A stretch of DNA of 64,000 nt from Legionella fairfieldensis ATCC 49588 (GTDB lineage: Bacteria; Pseudomonadota; Gammaproteobacteria; Legionellales; Legionellaceae), in contig NZ_JHYC01000014.1 of NCBI RefSeq assembly GCF_000621525.1, forward strand, positions 23,363 through 87,362, read 5' to 3'. Both the position numbers and the translations under genes were made by a program. Positions 1 through 12,097 of the stretch are shown here, one piece after another. Within the stretch, counting starts at the first letter, position 1; each line of letters begins with the position of its first letter. The notes below the pieces were generated by a model that did not search any database, was not told where the DNA came from, and saw only the letters and a program-made list of their open reading frames with translations.

Positions 1-202
1 TAAAACCCTTCGCTTCGCCCGCGACCAGGACAAAGATCCAACATTGGAAAGGGTGGGGCAGTATACAACAGAGTCTATTGACATTTCTACTATTTTGTTC
101 AGATAGCTTAACGTACTTCTTTCATTAGGGGTAGAATGAGCGATAAAATGGAGGTTTTTGAGTGCAAACTGATAAATGTCAATAGGTTTAATTAAAATCA
201 AC

Positions 203-231
203 TTGAAGTCATTGCTGTAATTTCATAGAAT
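203..231 (+). promoter_or_regulatory. Putative sigma-70 promoter for rplU-rpmA
   Basis: TTGAAG at 203-208 and TAGAAT at 226-231 are separated by 17 bp, placing a start near position 238 and leaving a 5' leader of about 44 nt before rplU. A TTGACA also lies at 78-83 but has no good -10 partner. The rest of 1-281 holds no gene that I can support. Confidence 0.5.
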
Positions 232-281
232 ACGTCACTTTATTGAATTTGTGAAGCCATCAGGCGAGTTGGAGAATAGCT

Positions 282-593
282 ATGTATGCTGTAATTAAGA
301 CGGGCGGTAAGCAATACCGCGTAAAAAAAGGCGATGTTATCAAATTGGAACTGCTGTCCGATGATGTTGGCAATGAAGTAACATTCTCTGAAGTACTTAT
401 GCTTGCTGATGGTGACAAGATTACTTGCGGTACGCCTCTTATTGACAAGGCAATTGTCAAAGCAGAGATTATGGAGCATGGTCGTCATAAAAAAGTTAAA
501 ATTATTAAATTTCGTCGTCGTAAGCACCACATGAAACAAATGGGTCATCGACAATATTATACGCAGGTAAAAATTACTGCGATTGGTAAGTAA
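282..593 (+). CDS. rplU: 50S ribosomal protein L21
   Basis: This 103-residue protein is a structural component of the large ribosomal subunit that binds 23S rRNA. The N-terminus MYAVIKTGGKQYRV and the basic C-terminal part KIIKFRRRKHHMKQMGHRQ are typical of bL21, and the length matches the family. A GGAG Shine-Dalgarno sequence sits at 271-274, seven bases before the ATG. It is followed after 12 bp by rpmA, the usual pairing in proteobacteria, so the two are probably cotranscribed from the promoter at 203-231. Confidence 0.98.
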   Translation: MYAVIKTGGKQYRVKKGDVIKLELLSDDVGNEVTFSEVLMLADGDKITCGTPLIDKAIVKAEIMEHGRHKKVKIIKFRRRKHHMKQMGHRQYYTQVKITAIGK

Positions 594-605
594 GAGGGGA
601 AAGAA

Positions 606-875
606 ATGGCTCATAAGAAAGCAGGTGGTAGTACTCGTAACGGCCGCGACTCGAATCCCAAGTATCTTGGTGTAAAGCGATATGGTGGCCAAATAGTTGG
701 CGCAGGTGAAATTCTTGTTCGTCAACGCGGTACTCAATTTCATGCCGGTGAAGGAGTTGGTTGTGGTCGAGATCATACTCTTTATGCGTTGGTTGCTGGT
801 ATTGTAAAGTTCACTATCAAAGGTGCAAAAAAACGCAGATACGTTACAATTACTGCAGTAGAAAGAGAAAGTTAA
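606..875 (+). CDS. rpmA: 50S ribosomal protein L27
   Basis: This 89-residue protein begins [19 protein letters not shown], the signature of bL27, whose flexible N-terminal tail reaches the peptidyl-transferase centre. The ATG is preceded by a GAGGGG Shine-Dalgarno sequence. It starts 12 bp after rplU and is followed by an intrinsic terminator at 895-917, so rplU-rpmA forms a short operon separate from obgE downstream. Confidence 0.98.
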   Translation: MAHKKAGGSTRNGRDSNPKYLGVKRYGGQIVGAGEILVRQRGTQFHAGEGVGCGRDHTLYALVAGIVKFTIKGAKKRRYVTITAVERES

Positions 876-894
876 TTTAATTTGTCCGATCATG

Positions 895-917
895 GCCCCG
901 TTATTCGGGGCTTTTTT
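895..917 (+). terminator. Intrinsic terminator after rpmA
   Basis: A six-base stem GCCCCG/CGGGGC (895-900 and 906-911) with a five-base loop is followed by a run of T. It lies 20 bp beyond the rpmA stop codon. Confidence 0.85.
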
Positions 918-1112
918 GTAAGTGCTCAGCCTCTTTCAGGAAATAGTTCCAGATGAATTTGAGTAGTGAATGACGTCAACTTAAAGCCAATGACTGTGTT
1001 TTGCAGTTTGATCGGAGGCTTATTTATAAAGGATAGCCTTTAAGTGGATGTCATACTCGTTCTATTTTCCCGTGAAACCTGAGCGGTTACTTTTTTTGCC
1101 TGAGTGATATAA

Positions 1113-3171
<2,059 letters not shown>

Positions 3172-3200
<29 letters not shown>

Positions 3201-4155
3201 TGATTTCTTCCAAGGTTATAAAACTCAAAATGTTAATATACGGCTGAACAGGCAAAAATTGAAGGCCCCATAAAGCAATAACGGGTTGAAAGCCTGTAAG
3301 AAAACGCCCATCAGCAAGGGTCAGGGGATTTTGTTTTACCAGAATCAGGTAACCATCGGTAAACCAGTTGAAAAGGGAGAAATTATAGGATAATTGGGGT
3401 GATTGGGTGACATAAGAAGGCAATTCAGCTGAAGTGAAAAGTGGAAAGATTGCAATAGGAGTCACTTTACTTTTCTGCGTTAAAGGCGTGTTAATGGTCA
3501 TAATACGTAATAAATGATTATCTTTTGCAGCGACACGCCAGTGAGTCGAACTGTATGACATGGGAAATGCACGCAAGGAAGTAATCGGCCAGTGTTGTTT
3601 TTTATTATAAGCTTGCGCCGTTGAAACCGCACGGTGGTGTTGTACTGTATTAAAAATTAGAAATAACCCGGCAAGAAGAAGCCCGATGATAGCTCCCCGC
3701 GGTTCCTTATGAAAAAAAGTCCAGCTAACACCTAAAACGAGCGGAACAGTAAAAAAAGGGTTAATGATTGCTATTATATCCCAACTAATTCGCCTGTCAG
3801 AAAAAGGCCAGAGCAACAGTGTGCCATAGTTAGTACACGCATCAAGCAAACCGTGTGTTGCATAGCCAATCATTGCAGCCAGTAAAGTAATTTTCCATGT
3901 ATGCCGAAAACGCTTAAACAGTAATAAAAATAAACCAACCAGCAAGCCACCTGGCAGAATAAAACTTAAAGAGTGAGTAAAATGACGATGATAAAGTAGC
4001 GTTGCCAGGGGATTGGAATTATCGCGAATAAAAATATCCAGATCGGGCGCCAGCGCGGCCAGGGCACCAACCAGCCAGGCGTTGGATTGATCCTGTTTAT
4101 ATAATACAATTTGCGCACAGGCAGCACCTAAAGCAGCATGAGTAATAGGATCCAT
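3172..4155 (-). CDS. YdjM-family inner-membrane protein (predicted metal-dependent hydrolase)
   Basis: The 327-residue protein starts MDPITHAALGAA and contains the histidine/aspartate motif ALAPDLD at about residue 35 and HRHFTHS at about 57. These are characteristic of the YdjM/DUF457 family of membrane-bound predicted metal-dependent hydrolases. Several hydrophobic segments follow between about residues 60 and 180, and the C-terminal third is soluble-looking. The physiological substrate of the family is not known. It lies upstream of and overlaps the cinA-like gene, so the two are likely one transcription unit. Confidence 0.8.
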
Positions 4156-4282
4156 ACACTACACTCGGTTAGTAATTATTGAGGTTTTGATAAACAAAAT
4201 ACATGATCTAAGGCTTTATTCGAATAGATAAAATAGCTGAAAGTCATTATTTCTCCTTATCTTGGTAATGAGCAAGCAATAT

Positions 4283-5128
4283 TTAAAGCTCTGGAATCAA
4301 TTCCTTACAATGCCGCATGGCGCGCTGATGCTCGGGTGGCAGCGTCCAATAATCACCATATTGTTGTCTTAAAATGACATCAGACCGGTTTATAATATTA
4401 AACTGACCCGTTTCAAAGGGCGCGCGTTTTAAAGGGTAAATATCGTCATAATGTAAAAGATTTTGACCCACGCAGTTATAACCTCTGCCAAGATAAGGAC
4501 TATTACTTGAGTTTGCTTTGTGAGTGATGCCCTGAAGCCAACGTTCTAATAGGGATTTGGATAAAAAATGTCCTAAAAATCGATAAAAAGCACTATGATG
4601 GCCGGTTGCCGTAGCGCTGTATTTTGTACTTAATAAACGAGAGAGTTTTTTAGCAACGAATTTATAGAATTTTCGCTGATTGATAGGAGCTGGCATGCTA
4701 TCGTAAACAAAGACATCAATAAATATCCCTTGAACATAAGATTCGTTACCTGACTCATGTTTTTCAATATAACGACTGCTGCGATCTCTTATTTTAAGGG
4801 GAGTTGCTAAATTGTAATAACCAGGGTCAGTGTGGGCTGTTTGTAACCACATGTTCTCTGGCAATTCAGAAGGAGCAACACGAAGAAAAGTTTCATAGCT
4901 CGCTCGAGGCATGGCAATATCCATGTCGTCATCCCAGGGAATAAACCCTTGGTGACGAATAGCGCCTAAAAGAGTGCCTGCATCAAGCCAATAATCTAAG
5001 TCATGTTTGAGGCAAATTGCATCGACAACCTCGAGCATTGCCAACATTTTTAGCTGAGCCTGCCTTAATCTGCCATCTTGTTGAGCAGTGGCGGCTAAAT
5101 AATGATTAATAGAGTTTTGCTGACTCAC
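4283..5128 (-). CDS. LicD-family phosphotransferase
   Basis: The 281-residue protein carries the LicD core: YWLDAGTLLGAIRHQGFIPW followed by DDDMD at about residues 46-70. LicD proteins transfer phosphorylcholine or related groups to surface polysaccharides and have a nucleotidyltransferase-like active site in which these aspartates bind metal. No membrane segment or signal peptide is evident. The start is GTG at 5128 with no strong Shine-Dalgarno sequence, so it is not firm. It stands alone between the ydjM-like gene and a gap with a decayed gene. The acceptor molecule cannot be read from the sequence; a surface glycan is the usual one. Confidence 0.85.
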   Translation of the reverse strand: MSQQNSINHYLAATAQQDGRLRQAQLKMLAMLEVVDAICLKHDLDYWLDAGTLLGAIRHQGFIPWDDDMDIAMPRASYETFLRVAPSELPENMWLQTAHTDPGYYNLATPLKIRDRSSRYIEKHESGNESYVQGIFIDVFVYDSMPAPINQRKFYKFVAKKLSRLLSTKYSATATGHHSAFYRFLGHFLSKSLLERWLQGITHKANSSNSPYLGRGYNCVGQNLLHYDDIYPLKRAPFETGQFNIINRSDVILRQQYGDYWTLPPEHQRAMRHCKELIPEL

Positions 5129-5217
5129 TTAAAACCCGTTATAAGAACGATGCGTTATACTATACCTTATTTAATAAATAGAATCTGCTTATAGGAGATC
5201 ATTTCCCAAGGTGAACC

Positions 5218-5408
5218 TTATTCAGGATTTGCTCTGATATTAGCATTATGGGAAACGGGGTATATTTCTTTAAGAGAGGCAATGGTATTATCCAGACTTT
5301 TTCTATCCTGTATATTGCTCTTTTTTAATATCCCATAAATAGCATTGGTCTGATTGTCAGCTCAATACCAGTTTTAAAGAGTTGACGAGATAAAAGTTTA
5401 GTATCCAT
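5218..5408 (-). pseudogene. Decayed small gene with one frameshift
   Basis: Reading the minus strand from an ATG at 5408 gives MDTKLLSRQLFKTGIE. A one-base shift then continues as ADNQTNAIYGILKKSN and on to a stop at 5218, about 63 residues in all. Neither frame alone is long. Its family is unknown to me. The remainder of 5129-5689 is AT-rich and shows nothing else that I can support. Confidence 0.3.
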
Positions 5409-5689
5409 TAGTTTAAGACCAATAAAATATCATTTAGATTATAATTTTATCATTTTTTTTTGGCAATATCAAAGGATATGGAATAAATAGATTTTACTGA
5501 AAAGTTTTATTGAAAATTAAGACTCGTTTTGAGCATAGTAAACAACAATTTATTGTGAAAAAGATTTTTATTAATTTTGAAAATATACTTCCTGAATAAT
5601 AGCCGCTACTGAAATAATGGTTTAAGGCTAAATACTTGTCTATCTATTCTTAAAACAGGAAATTTTATTAAGAAATAGGGAATGGGTTT

Positions 5690-6736
5690 TTAAGTGGGAT
5701 ATTGCAACCAGACAGGCATTACTTTTTCTAAATAGGTCATGAATTTCCATAAACCTACCTGCCACTCCAAGGTGCCGTATGGGTCGGCTTTCAGTTCAGG
5801 ATAGGCAATGCCCAATCCAAATAAACCAGGGCCAATAATACCTGTTTGGGGATTATAATTAATAGATTCATAATCTCCAATAACAATATTGTTTCGCCGT
5901 TCAAAACCCACGGCATAAATTACTTTATTACATTCAGGAAGAAAACGGGCAATATTGGCCTCATTGACTGTATAACGTACAAGATTGTCCGGTAAAATAC
6001 CATCTATATGCTGTCTTGCCCAACTCGCTGTTTGACCTTTAAGTCCGGTGTTATCAAATAGAATCCATTCACCCATATCAATAGCATAGCGACAAGGCGA
6101 ACGATAAAAATTAATTATTTTTTTTACGCCTGACTCTACAAGATAACGAAGAATAATCATTGCTGAGTGAGAAGAACCGAAAACGCCATAGGTTTCCCCA
6201 GGATCAGCAATGTTTGCCAGCCGTTCCTTATCAATAGCAACCTCAAAAGGTACGACATTCACACCAGGGTAATTGAGACTGGATGGCACAGCTCCCGTTG
6301 CCAGAATAACATTTTTTGCTTGATAATTTTGTTCGCCAGTACATAAAGACCAGGCGCGTTGCGATAAAAGCAGGGTATGAACGGTGGTTTGCTGCGTCAC
6401 TACTTTTTGCTGTAATTGCGTGGTGATCCATTGCAAAGGAGTAACAATTTCACTTAAAGTACAGGTCTTGTCGGGTGACAAATGATTTAATGGAAAATCG
6501 ATAGAAGACTCTTTATAAGAAAAAGAACGAGCCGCCTGTAAAAAATCAATGAAGCGCCGTACTGTGGTGTTACTTGAAACATGAAACCACAACTGACCTA
6601 AATCACCAACATGAAAATGAGGGTCGAGCCATAAAATGTCAGCGGGTGGAATGTTCCAATCCAACAACTTTCCTACTGCCGCAATCCCGGCAGGTCCTGC
6701 GCCAATAACCGCCCATTGGAATAATTTTTGATCCAT
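5690..6736 (-). CDS. FAD-dependent pyridine nucleotide-disulfide oxidoreductase family protein
   Basis: This 348-residue protein opens with an FAD-binding Rossmann motif, AVIGAGPAGIAAVGKL, at about residues 9-24. A second dinucleotide-fold motif, YGVFGSSHSAM, lies at about 184-194 and could bind NAD(P)H. ILATGAVPSS at about 146 is the ATG motif common to this superfamily. There is no redox-active CxxC pair, so a thioredoxin-reductase-like disulfide exchange is unlikely; a flavin monooxygenase-like or regulatory role is more plausible. It follows ispA on the same strand after 77 bp. The substrate is unknown. Confidence 0.75.
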   Translation of the reverse strand: MDQKLFQWAVIGAGPAGIAAVGKLLDWNIPPADILWLDPHFHVGDLGQLWFHVSSNTTVRRFIDFLQAARSFSYKESSIDFPLNHLSPDKTCTLSEIVTPLQWITTQLQQKVVTQQTTVHTLLLSQRAWSLCTGEQNYQAKNVILATGAVPSSLNYPGVNVVPFEVAIDKERLANIADPGETYGVFGSSHSAMIILRYLVESGVKKIINFYRSPCRYAIDMGEWILFDNTGLKGQTASWARQHIDGILPDNLVRYTVNEANIARFLPECNKVIYAVGFERRNNIVIGDYESINYNPQTGIIGPGLFGLGIAYPELKADPYGTLEWQVGLWKFMTYLEKVMPVWLQYPT

Positions 6737-6813
6737 TTAATTTTATTGTGCTCAATGATAACGCCTATTTTAAAACTGAGAGCAGGTTTTAACAAGACGA
6801 TTCGTACATGACA

Positions 6814-7728
6814 CTAGGATGAAACAGGATTAATCGCTTTTTGTTCACTGCGCGTTTGCAGAAAATCAGTTAATGCTAACAGGTCATTCGATTGTTCGCC
6901 AAAAAAAAGAAGGGCTTTTTTTGCCTGATGGAAATGTTGATGAATAAGTGCGAGTAAGTCTGACTCATTATAAAACCGTGTAAAGGTAATTTTTTGATTC
7001 GCCAGATCAGAAGAGCGGCCTTTACCTAGCAAGTCAATTTTAGTATAGCGATCAAGATAATCATCCTGTATTTGAAAAACAAGACCCAGATGGGTAGCAT
7101 ACGTACACAAGCTCCTTGCTGCTTCTTGCTCGGGTTTACTGGCAGCAAGTACCATATTAATGCAGGCTAAAATTAATTTTCCTGTTTTGAGAGAGTGAAT
7201 CGCTTTCAATTGCGATTCACTAATGGCTGGATTTATCAATTCAGAAAGATCAAGGCTCTGGCCACTGACCATACCTGCGGGGCCACAAGCATTAACCAGT
7301 TCGCGTGTTACTGCAATAGTCCGGGAGGCATCCAGATGCTGAGGCAAGTGCAAGAGCAATAACTCAATAGCCAAAGCCTGCATCCCATCGCCGGCTAAAA
7401 TGGCAGTGGCCTCATCAAAGGCTTTGTGACAAGTGAGTTTACCACGGCGCAGATCATCATTATCCATAGCGGGCAGGTCGTCATGAACTAATGAATAACA
7501 ATGGATCAGTTCAACAGCAGCCGCAATAATATCAAGGCAAGGAAGTGCTACGTCCAAAAGCTTGCCACACAAATAAACTAACAACGGGCGCAAGCGTTTT
7601 CCTCCTGGAAATAACGTATAATTAATAGCCTGTCTTATACGTTCAGCAGGAATAGTCGCTTCCGTTATTAAACGTTGTAAAACGGATTCATGATGAGCAA
7701 TGTAATGAACGATAGTTGAATTAGTCAT
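6814..7728 (-). CDS. ispA: Farnesyl diphosphate synthase (geranyltranstransferase)
   Basis: IspA condenses isopentenyl diphosphate with dimethylallyl and geranyl diphosphate to make farnesyl diphosphate, the precursor of quinones and undecaprenol. Both aspartate-rich motifs of short-chain prenyl synthases are visible: [15 protein letters not shown] near residue 84 and QDDYLD near 225, along with GGKRLRP near 44. I chose the ATG at 7728 because it overlaps the xseB stop codon, giving tight translational coupling, and the protein from there (MTNSTIV, 304 residues) has the usual length. A longer in-frame version would run 60 bp into xseB. Confidence 0.95.
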   Translation of the reverse strand: MTNSTIVHYIAHHESVLQRLITEATIPAERIRQAINYTLFPGGKRLRPLLVYLCGKLLDVALPCLDIIAAAVELIHCYSLVHDDLPAMDNDDLRRGKLTCHKAFDEATAILAGDGMQALAIELLLLHLPQHLDASRTIAVTRELVNACGPAGMVSGQSLDLSELINPAISESQLKAIHSLKTGKLILACINMVLAASKPEQEAARSLCTYATHLGLVFQIQDDYLDRYTKIDLLGKGRSSDLANQKITFTRFYNESDLLALIHQHFHQAKKALLFFGEQSNDLLALTDFLQTRSEQKAINPVSS

Positions 7729-7939
7729 GTAATAAGTCATTACTCTCTGAGTCTGCTGTAGCGAGTATTTCGATTTTCTTTTCAGCACGCTTTAAAACGT
7801 CCTGACATTGACGGGCAAGCGTTATACCTTTTTCAAATTGTTTCAGTGAGTCTTCCAGGGGTAATTCGCCTTTCTCCAGCAGCATGACTATTTCTTCAAG
7901 TTCAGTCATGGATTTTTCAAAAGAAACTGACTTTGTCAT
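7721..7939 (-). CDS. xseB: Exodeoxyribonuclease VII small subunit
   Basis: This 72-residue product matches XseB, a short helical protein that binds XseA to form the single-strand DNA exonuclease [23 protein letters not shown] and [20 protein letters not shown] are typical. It precedes ispA with an 8-bp overlap, the common xseB-ispA order in gamma-proteobacteria. xseA is not in this window. The gene is divergent from radA. Confidence 0.95.
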   Translation of the reverse strand: MTKSVSFEKSMTELEEIVMLLEKGELPLEDSLKQFEKGITLARQCQDVLKRAEKKIEILATADSESNDLLHD

Positions 7940-8056
7940 TAGTAATCCTGATTTTAAATGTCAGAGTATACTGCTTAATTGTAAATTTGTCTTGCCTTAA
8001 GCCTGTTGACAAGGGCAAGGCTTCCTCCTAAGCTCAAGCTTTTAATTCTTCGGCTA

Positions 8057-9409
8057 ATGAAAACAAAAACTCGATTTATTTGTAATCAATGTGCAGCTAT
8101 TTTTTCCCAGTGGTCAGGTCACTGTACTCAATGCAGTGCCTGGAATTCTATCAGCGAAGAAGGTATTGTTGCGACTGGTCGAGGTGCGCGCGTAGGAAGT
8201 TATGCGAATCAACGCTCAAGCATTACCGCAGTCGATGATGTCGTGCTTCATAATGAAGCGCGTATGGATTGTGGATTGTCAGAATTAAACCGTGTTTTGG
8301 GTGGTGGACTTGTTGAAGGTTCGGTTGTTCTGATTGGTGGGGATCCAGGGATTGGTAAATCAACGTTATTGCTTCAGACTCTGGCCAATTTATCGCAAGC
8401 TCAAAACGTGTTATATGTGACCGGAGAAGAATCATTACAACAGGTAGCAATGCGCGCCAAACGTTTGCAGTTACCTACTACAAACTTGCGTTTACTGGCT
8501 GAAACACAGGTAGAAACCATCATTGCGCATGCTCAAAAAGACACGCCACGTATTATGGTTATTGATTCCATACAAACTATTTTTACAGAGACACTCAGTT
8601 CGGCGCCTGGCGGAGTAGGGCAGGTTCGTGAAGCGGCCGCTCAATTAGTCCGTTTCGCCAAAACGACTCAGACAGCTGTGTTTTTGGTCGGTCATGTAAC
8701 GAAAGAAGGCGCTTTAGCCGGTCCTCGAGTTTTGGAGCACATGGTAGATAGTGTCTTGTATTTTGAAGGGCAGAGCGATAGTCGTTTTCGTGTGATTCGC
8801 GCCATAAAAAATCGTTTTGGGGCGGTTAATGAACTCGGTGTATTTGCGATGACAGACCGTGGTTTAAAAGAGGTGGCTAACCCATCAGCTATTTTTTTAT
8901 CACGCCAACCAGAACCGACTCCTGGAAGTGCTGTAATGGTAACCTGGGAAGGCTCAAGACCTATGTTGGTTGAAGTCCAGGCATTAGTTGATGAAGCGCA
9001 TGGCCAGCAAGCAAAGCGAGTGACCGCCGGGCTTGAACATAATCGCCTTGCTATCTTGTTGGCAGTGTTGCATCGCCATGGCGGTGTGGCAACGTTTGAT
9101 CAGGATGTTTTTATTAATGTAGTAGGGGGGGTAAAAGTCACGGAAACGGGAAGCGATCTGGCTTTATTAGCGGCAGTGATATCCAGCTTGCGAAATCGTA
9201 TTTTTGATCCGGAAACAATTATTTTTGGTGAAGTGGGGCTGGCAGGGGAAATACGGCCGGTGCAAAGTGGCCAAGAGCGCTTGCGAGAAGCAATCAAACA
9301 CGGGTTTAAACGGGCTATTGTTCCTTTTGCCAATGCTCCAAAGCAGGGTGTTTTAGACATGCAGATAGAAGCAGTAAAGCATTTACATGAGGTATTGGAA
9401 AAAGTATAA
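8057..9409 (+). CDS. radA: DNA repair protein RadA
   Basis: RadA is a RecA-like ATPase and DnaB-type helicase that extends D-loops during recombination. The 450-residue protein has an N-terminal zinc finger (CNQCAAIF...HCTQC, residues 10-27), a RecA core with Walker A GGDPGIGKST near 94, the RadA-specific KNRFG motif near 253, and a C-terminal Lon-protease-like domain. I start at the ATG at 8057 because the finger then sits at the expected distance from the N-terminus; a TTG 51 bp upstream is in frame but lacks support. It ends 3 bp before the convergent patatin gene. Confidence 0.97.
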   Translation: MKTKTRFICNQCAAIFSQWSGHCTQCSAWNSISEEGIVATGRGARVGSYANQRSSITAVDDVVLHNEARMDCGLSELNRVLGGGLVEGSVVLIGGDPGIGKSTLLLQTLANLSQAQNVLYVTGEESLQQVAMRAKRLQLPTTNLRLLAETQVETIIAHAQKDTPRIMVIDSIQTIFTETLSSAPGGVGQVREAAAQLVRFAKTTQTAVFLVGHVTKEGALAGPRVLEHMVDSVLYFEGQSDSRFRVIRAIKNRFGAVNELGVFAMTDRGLKEVANPSAIFLSRQPEPTPGSAVMVTWEGSRPMLVEVQALVDEAHGQQAKRVTAGLEHNRLAILLAVLHRHGGVATFDQDVFINVVGGVKVTETGSDLALLAAVISSLRNRIFDPETIIFGEVGLAGEIRPVQSGQERLREAIKHGFKRAIVPFANAPKQGVLDMQIEAVKHLHEVLEKV

Positions 9410-9412
9410 CGG

Positions 9413-10627
9413 CTAATGCTGTTCAAAATAATCGGGTGGAACACCATAAATAGAACAGGCCAGGGGCTTGCATGATTTCTTTTCCCATTCAGGATTATCA
9501 AGTACCTTCTTGGCATCTTTATAACCTGTTTCAAGACGGAGATTAACGGCTGAACGGACAAAATTATAATCTTTAAATGAATGTGCAAAAGGTGTCCCGC
9601 GGTAAATGATATGAACAACGCTAAAACGTTTTTCATGACCCAATTGCAAGATTTCTTGTATTTTCGGATCTTTTCTGGCTTCAGGCGTTAAATGTTGACC
9701 TAAAATAGTAATCGCTGTTTGTAAATTTTGGCGACTGGTGTAAACATTGGTTAACCGCCGTGAGTGACTGGCATAGCGAATATCTTTTTGCCGCTCTTCC
9801 AATTGATCCATGGTGTGGGGTAACGGGCCTTTTAAACTGAAACAATCAATGACAAAACAAAGGGTGTCCTGCTCTGGCAAGGCATCAAGCACGGTCACCA
9901 ACGGTGTATTGGCGTAAATACCTCCATCCCAATAGTACTCTCCATCAATTTTAATAGCAGGAAAACCAGGGGGCAGTGCGCCACTCGCCATAACGTGTTC
10001 CGGAGTAATGGTTATCATTTGATTGTTAAAAAATATCATCTCGCCAGAAGCAACGTTTACTGCACCTAAACAAAGCGTCACTTCTTTTGAGTTAATACGA
10101 TCAAAATCAATAAGTTTTTCCAACGTATTGCGTAATTCCGATGTATCGTAATAGCTTAAACGATCGGGTGTATCGTAAGTAAAACTGGTAGGGGGGAAAG
10201 GGCGTGGCTTAAAAAAACCATCCAGTCCAAAAAATAGAGCATGTAAAGCCCCCATACGATTGTGCATATGGTGAGTGATATCAAACGCATCCAGAGTGAC
10301 AAATAAATCATTCCATAACCTGGGTACGATGGTATCCCAAAATTCCATTAATTTACTTACCTGATTTTCAGGTGCATTACCGGCAATAATAGCGCTGTTA
10401 ATTGCACCGATTGATACACCTGCCAAATAATCAGGTTGATAACCCCGTTCATGAATGGCACGAAACGCGCCGACTTGATAAGCGCCTAATGCCCCTCCAC
10501 CCTGGAATACACAGGCAATCCGTTCATAAGTCTGTTTCGCTTGAGTTGGTTTTTCAGGTTTATTGATTAAACATAACGCTTTTTTATGACATTTTGGATG
10601 CTTGTTGATTGGTTTTTTTGTTGCCAT
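9413..10627 (-). CDS. Patatin-like phospholipase
   Basis: The protein (404 residues from the ATG at 10627) carries the patatin oxyanion motif GGGALGAYQVG, the nucleophile elbow GVSIG and the catalytic dyad partner motif WDGGIYANTP. Patatins are lipid acyl hydrolases; in Legionella some (for example VipD) are secreted effectors, while others are housekeeping. The N-terminal 40 residues are basic and precede the domain, without a signal peptide. The C-terminal region, with YKDAKKVLDNPEW, resembles patatins of the DUF3734-bearing group. An in-frame TTG at 10642 is an alternative start. Whether it is secreted cannot be decided here. Confidence 0.88.
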   Translation of the reverse strand: MATKKPINKHPKCHKKALCLINKPEKPTQAKQTYERIACVFQGGGALGAYQVGAFRAIHERGYQPDYLAGVSIGAINSAIIAGNAPENQVSKLMEFWDTIVPRLWNDLFVTLDAFDITHHMHNRMGALHALFFGLDGFFKPRPFPPTSFTYDTPDRLSYYDTSELRNTLEKLIDFDRINSKEVTLCLGAVNVASGEMIFFNNQMITITPEHVMASGALPPGFPAIKIDGEYYWDGGIYANTPLVTVLDALPEQDTLCFVIDCFSLKGPLPHTMDQLEERQKDIRYASHSRRLTNVYTSRQNLQTAITILGQHLTPEARKDPKIQEILQLGHEKRFSVVHIIYRGTPFAHSFKDYNFVRSAVNLRLETGYKDAKKVLDNPEWEKKSCKPLACSIYGVPPDYFEQH

Positions 10628-10806
10628 GCCCTCTGGTTCCAAGTGTTGTGTTTTTATAAGTATATATCTTTCCGATAGTTTTGCAGTTTAAACAAGATAT
10701 CTATAAAAGTTTACTTTGATTAAATTGGTTGCAGGAAGGGAAACTGATGCTTAATTAATAAGTATTTAGTATTATTTATGCGATATTTTCTTCCTTTTTA
10801 AATCCT

Positions 10807-11331
10807 ATGCAAACTGAAAAAACAATTTCTTCTATTCCCCATTAAAAAACGATAAAGAAGTGGCTCTCGCAGCACTTGCTGACAATGGATGGCTGCTTGA
10901 ACACGCCTCAGGCGAATTAAAAGCCGATGTTGGGGTTGTTTTTACCGCACTAAAAGAAGATGGCGAGGCGCTAAAGTTTGTAGCACCTGAGTTAGTAGAA
11001 AACCCAATCATTCAACTTTTTGCGCAACGAAAACTTGGATACCATACGGCATTAAATCTAACCCAATTCACTTTATCCAGCACAGAGCCAGAAAAAGTGG
11101 CTCCTATTAAAGAGCAGGCAACACGTGTACTTAATAATACGTTAGCAATTAAAGCATTTGTTGATGAAATGAATAATATCGACGTATTGAATCGTCCGGT
11201 CGAGCAAAGCACAGGCAAGTTTTATCGAATTAGTTAAAAAAAGATCAACCCTTTCTGATGTCGCAGAGCAATGGTTATCAACCCCGATTTCGCGAATGCT
11301 TTCAGACATAGGCGGCAACAGCGGCCATTAA
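10807..11331 (+). pseudogene. DUF4116-type protein fragment broken by two frameshifts
   Basis: The middle frame (10860-11237) encodes EVALAALADNGWLLEHASGE and a second, weaker unit. It resembles the DUF4116 repeat that is common in Legionella proteins and of unknown function. The frame has no good start of its own. An ATG at 10807 opens MQTEKTISSIP in another frame, which would join at about 10840 by a one-base shift. After GKF at about 11220 a second one-base shift continues as IELVKKRSTLSDVAEQWL to a stop at 11329-11331. Both shifts lie at homopolymers (A6 and T4) and compensate each other. The 3' end overlaps the convergent ZIP gene. Confidence 0.55.
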
Positions 11332-12057
11332 TGTGAATCCAATAATAACAAAGCTAAAATCGCCTAAATTACAGCAACGTTTAACCATCACACACCGCTC
11401 AAGGCCATGTAAGGTCCCTAAATAGAGAAAAGTCCCGGCAGAAGCGGCAATTAGAATCGGATCAAATAAGGAGTTTGTTTCCACACCCTGATTGAAGTAC
11501 CAACCAATAAAAATACCTATCGGTGTCATTAAGCTAAAGGTGAAGAAGAACCAAAAACTTTGTGAGGGACTTAGCGAGCTTTTATTAAGTTGTACTGCAA
11601 TAGCAAAACTCTCGGCCCACTTATGGGTAATAATAGCAAGAAACAGCATAATTATCATTGAATTGTTGTGGTTTAATCCTAATGCTGCCCCTAACATAAT
11701 GGAATGAATAGAGAGCATGGCCCACGCCATAATAGCAAAAGCCGGATGAGTTGCATTCTGATGGTGGTAGAGTTCTTTTCCTAAATGCTCAAACCATAAA
11801 AAAAACAAAAACACAGCCCCGGTAACAATATAGGCGAGGGGATAATGATAACCTTTTGCATTAAATAACAGGTTAGATTCCGGTAACATATGCAAGAGTG
11901 CTGCGCCCAGGAAAATGCCCGTTGCCAGTGTTTCGCCAATGGGAAAATCCACATGTTTATCGCTACTAACCCGTTTTTTGAAAGGGTACCAGCCTGCAAG
12001 CAGAATCACCAGAAAAGTGACAAGGGCAAAAACTATTTTTAAGGTGGTCGTACTCAT
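11302..12057 (-). CDS. ZIP-family metal transporter
   Basis: This 251-residue membrane protein has about eight hydrophobic segments and the ZIP metal-site motif HKWAESFAIAVQL in the predicted fifth transmembrane helix. A second site is suggested by HSIMLGAALGLNHN in the fourth. ZIP transporters import zinc, iron or manganese into the cytoplasm; the metal cannot be told from sequence. The histidine-rich loop typical of some ZIPs is short here. It lies upstream of a CDF-type transporter on the same strand, but a 328-bp gap with a repeat element separates them. Confidence 0.88.
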   Translation of the reverse strand: MSTTTLKIVFALVTFLVILLAGWYPFKKRVSSDKHVDFPIGETLATGIFLGAALLHMLPESNLLFNAKGYHYPLAYIVTGAVFLFFLWFEHLGKELYHHQNATHPAFAIMAWAMLSIHSIMLGAALGLNHNNSMIIMLFLAIITHKWAESFAIAVQLNKSSLSPSQSFWFFFTFSLMTPIGIFIGWYFNQGVETNSLFDPILIAASAGTFLYLGTLHGLERCVMVKRCCNLGDFSFVIIGFTLMAAVAAYV

Positions 12058-12097
12058 AAGGTTTCTCTTCTTATCTTATGAAATCTAATAGAATAGA

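Noticed and set aside
240..893. 217-codon minus-strand frame opposite rplU and rpmA
   Set aside because: It is the antisense of two certain ribosomal protein genes.
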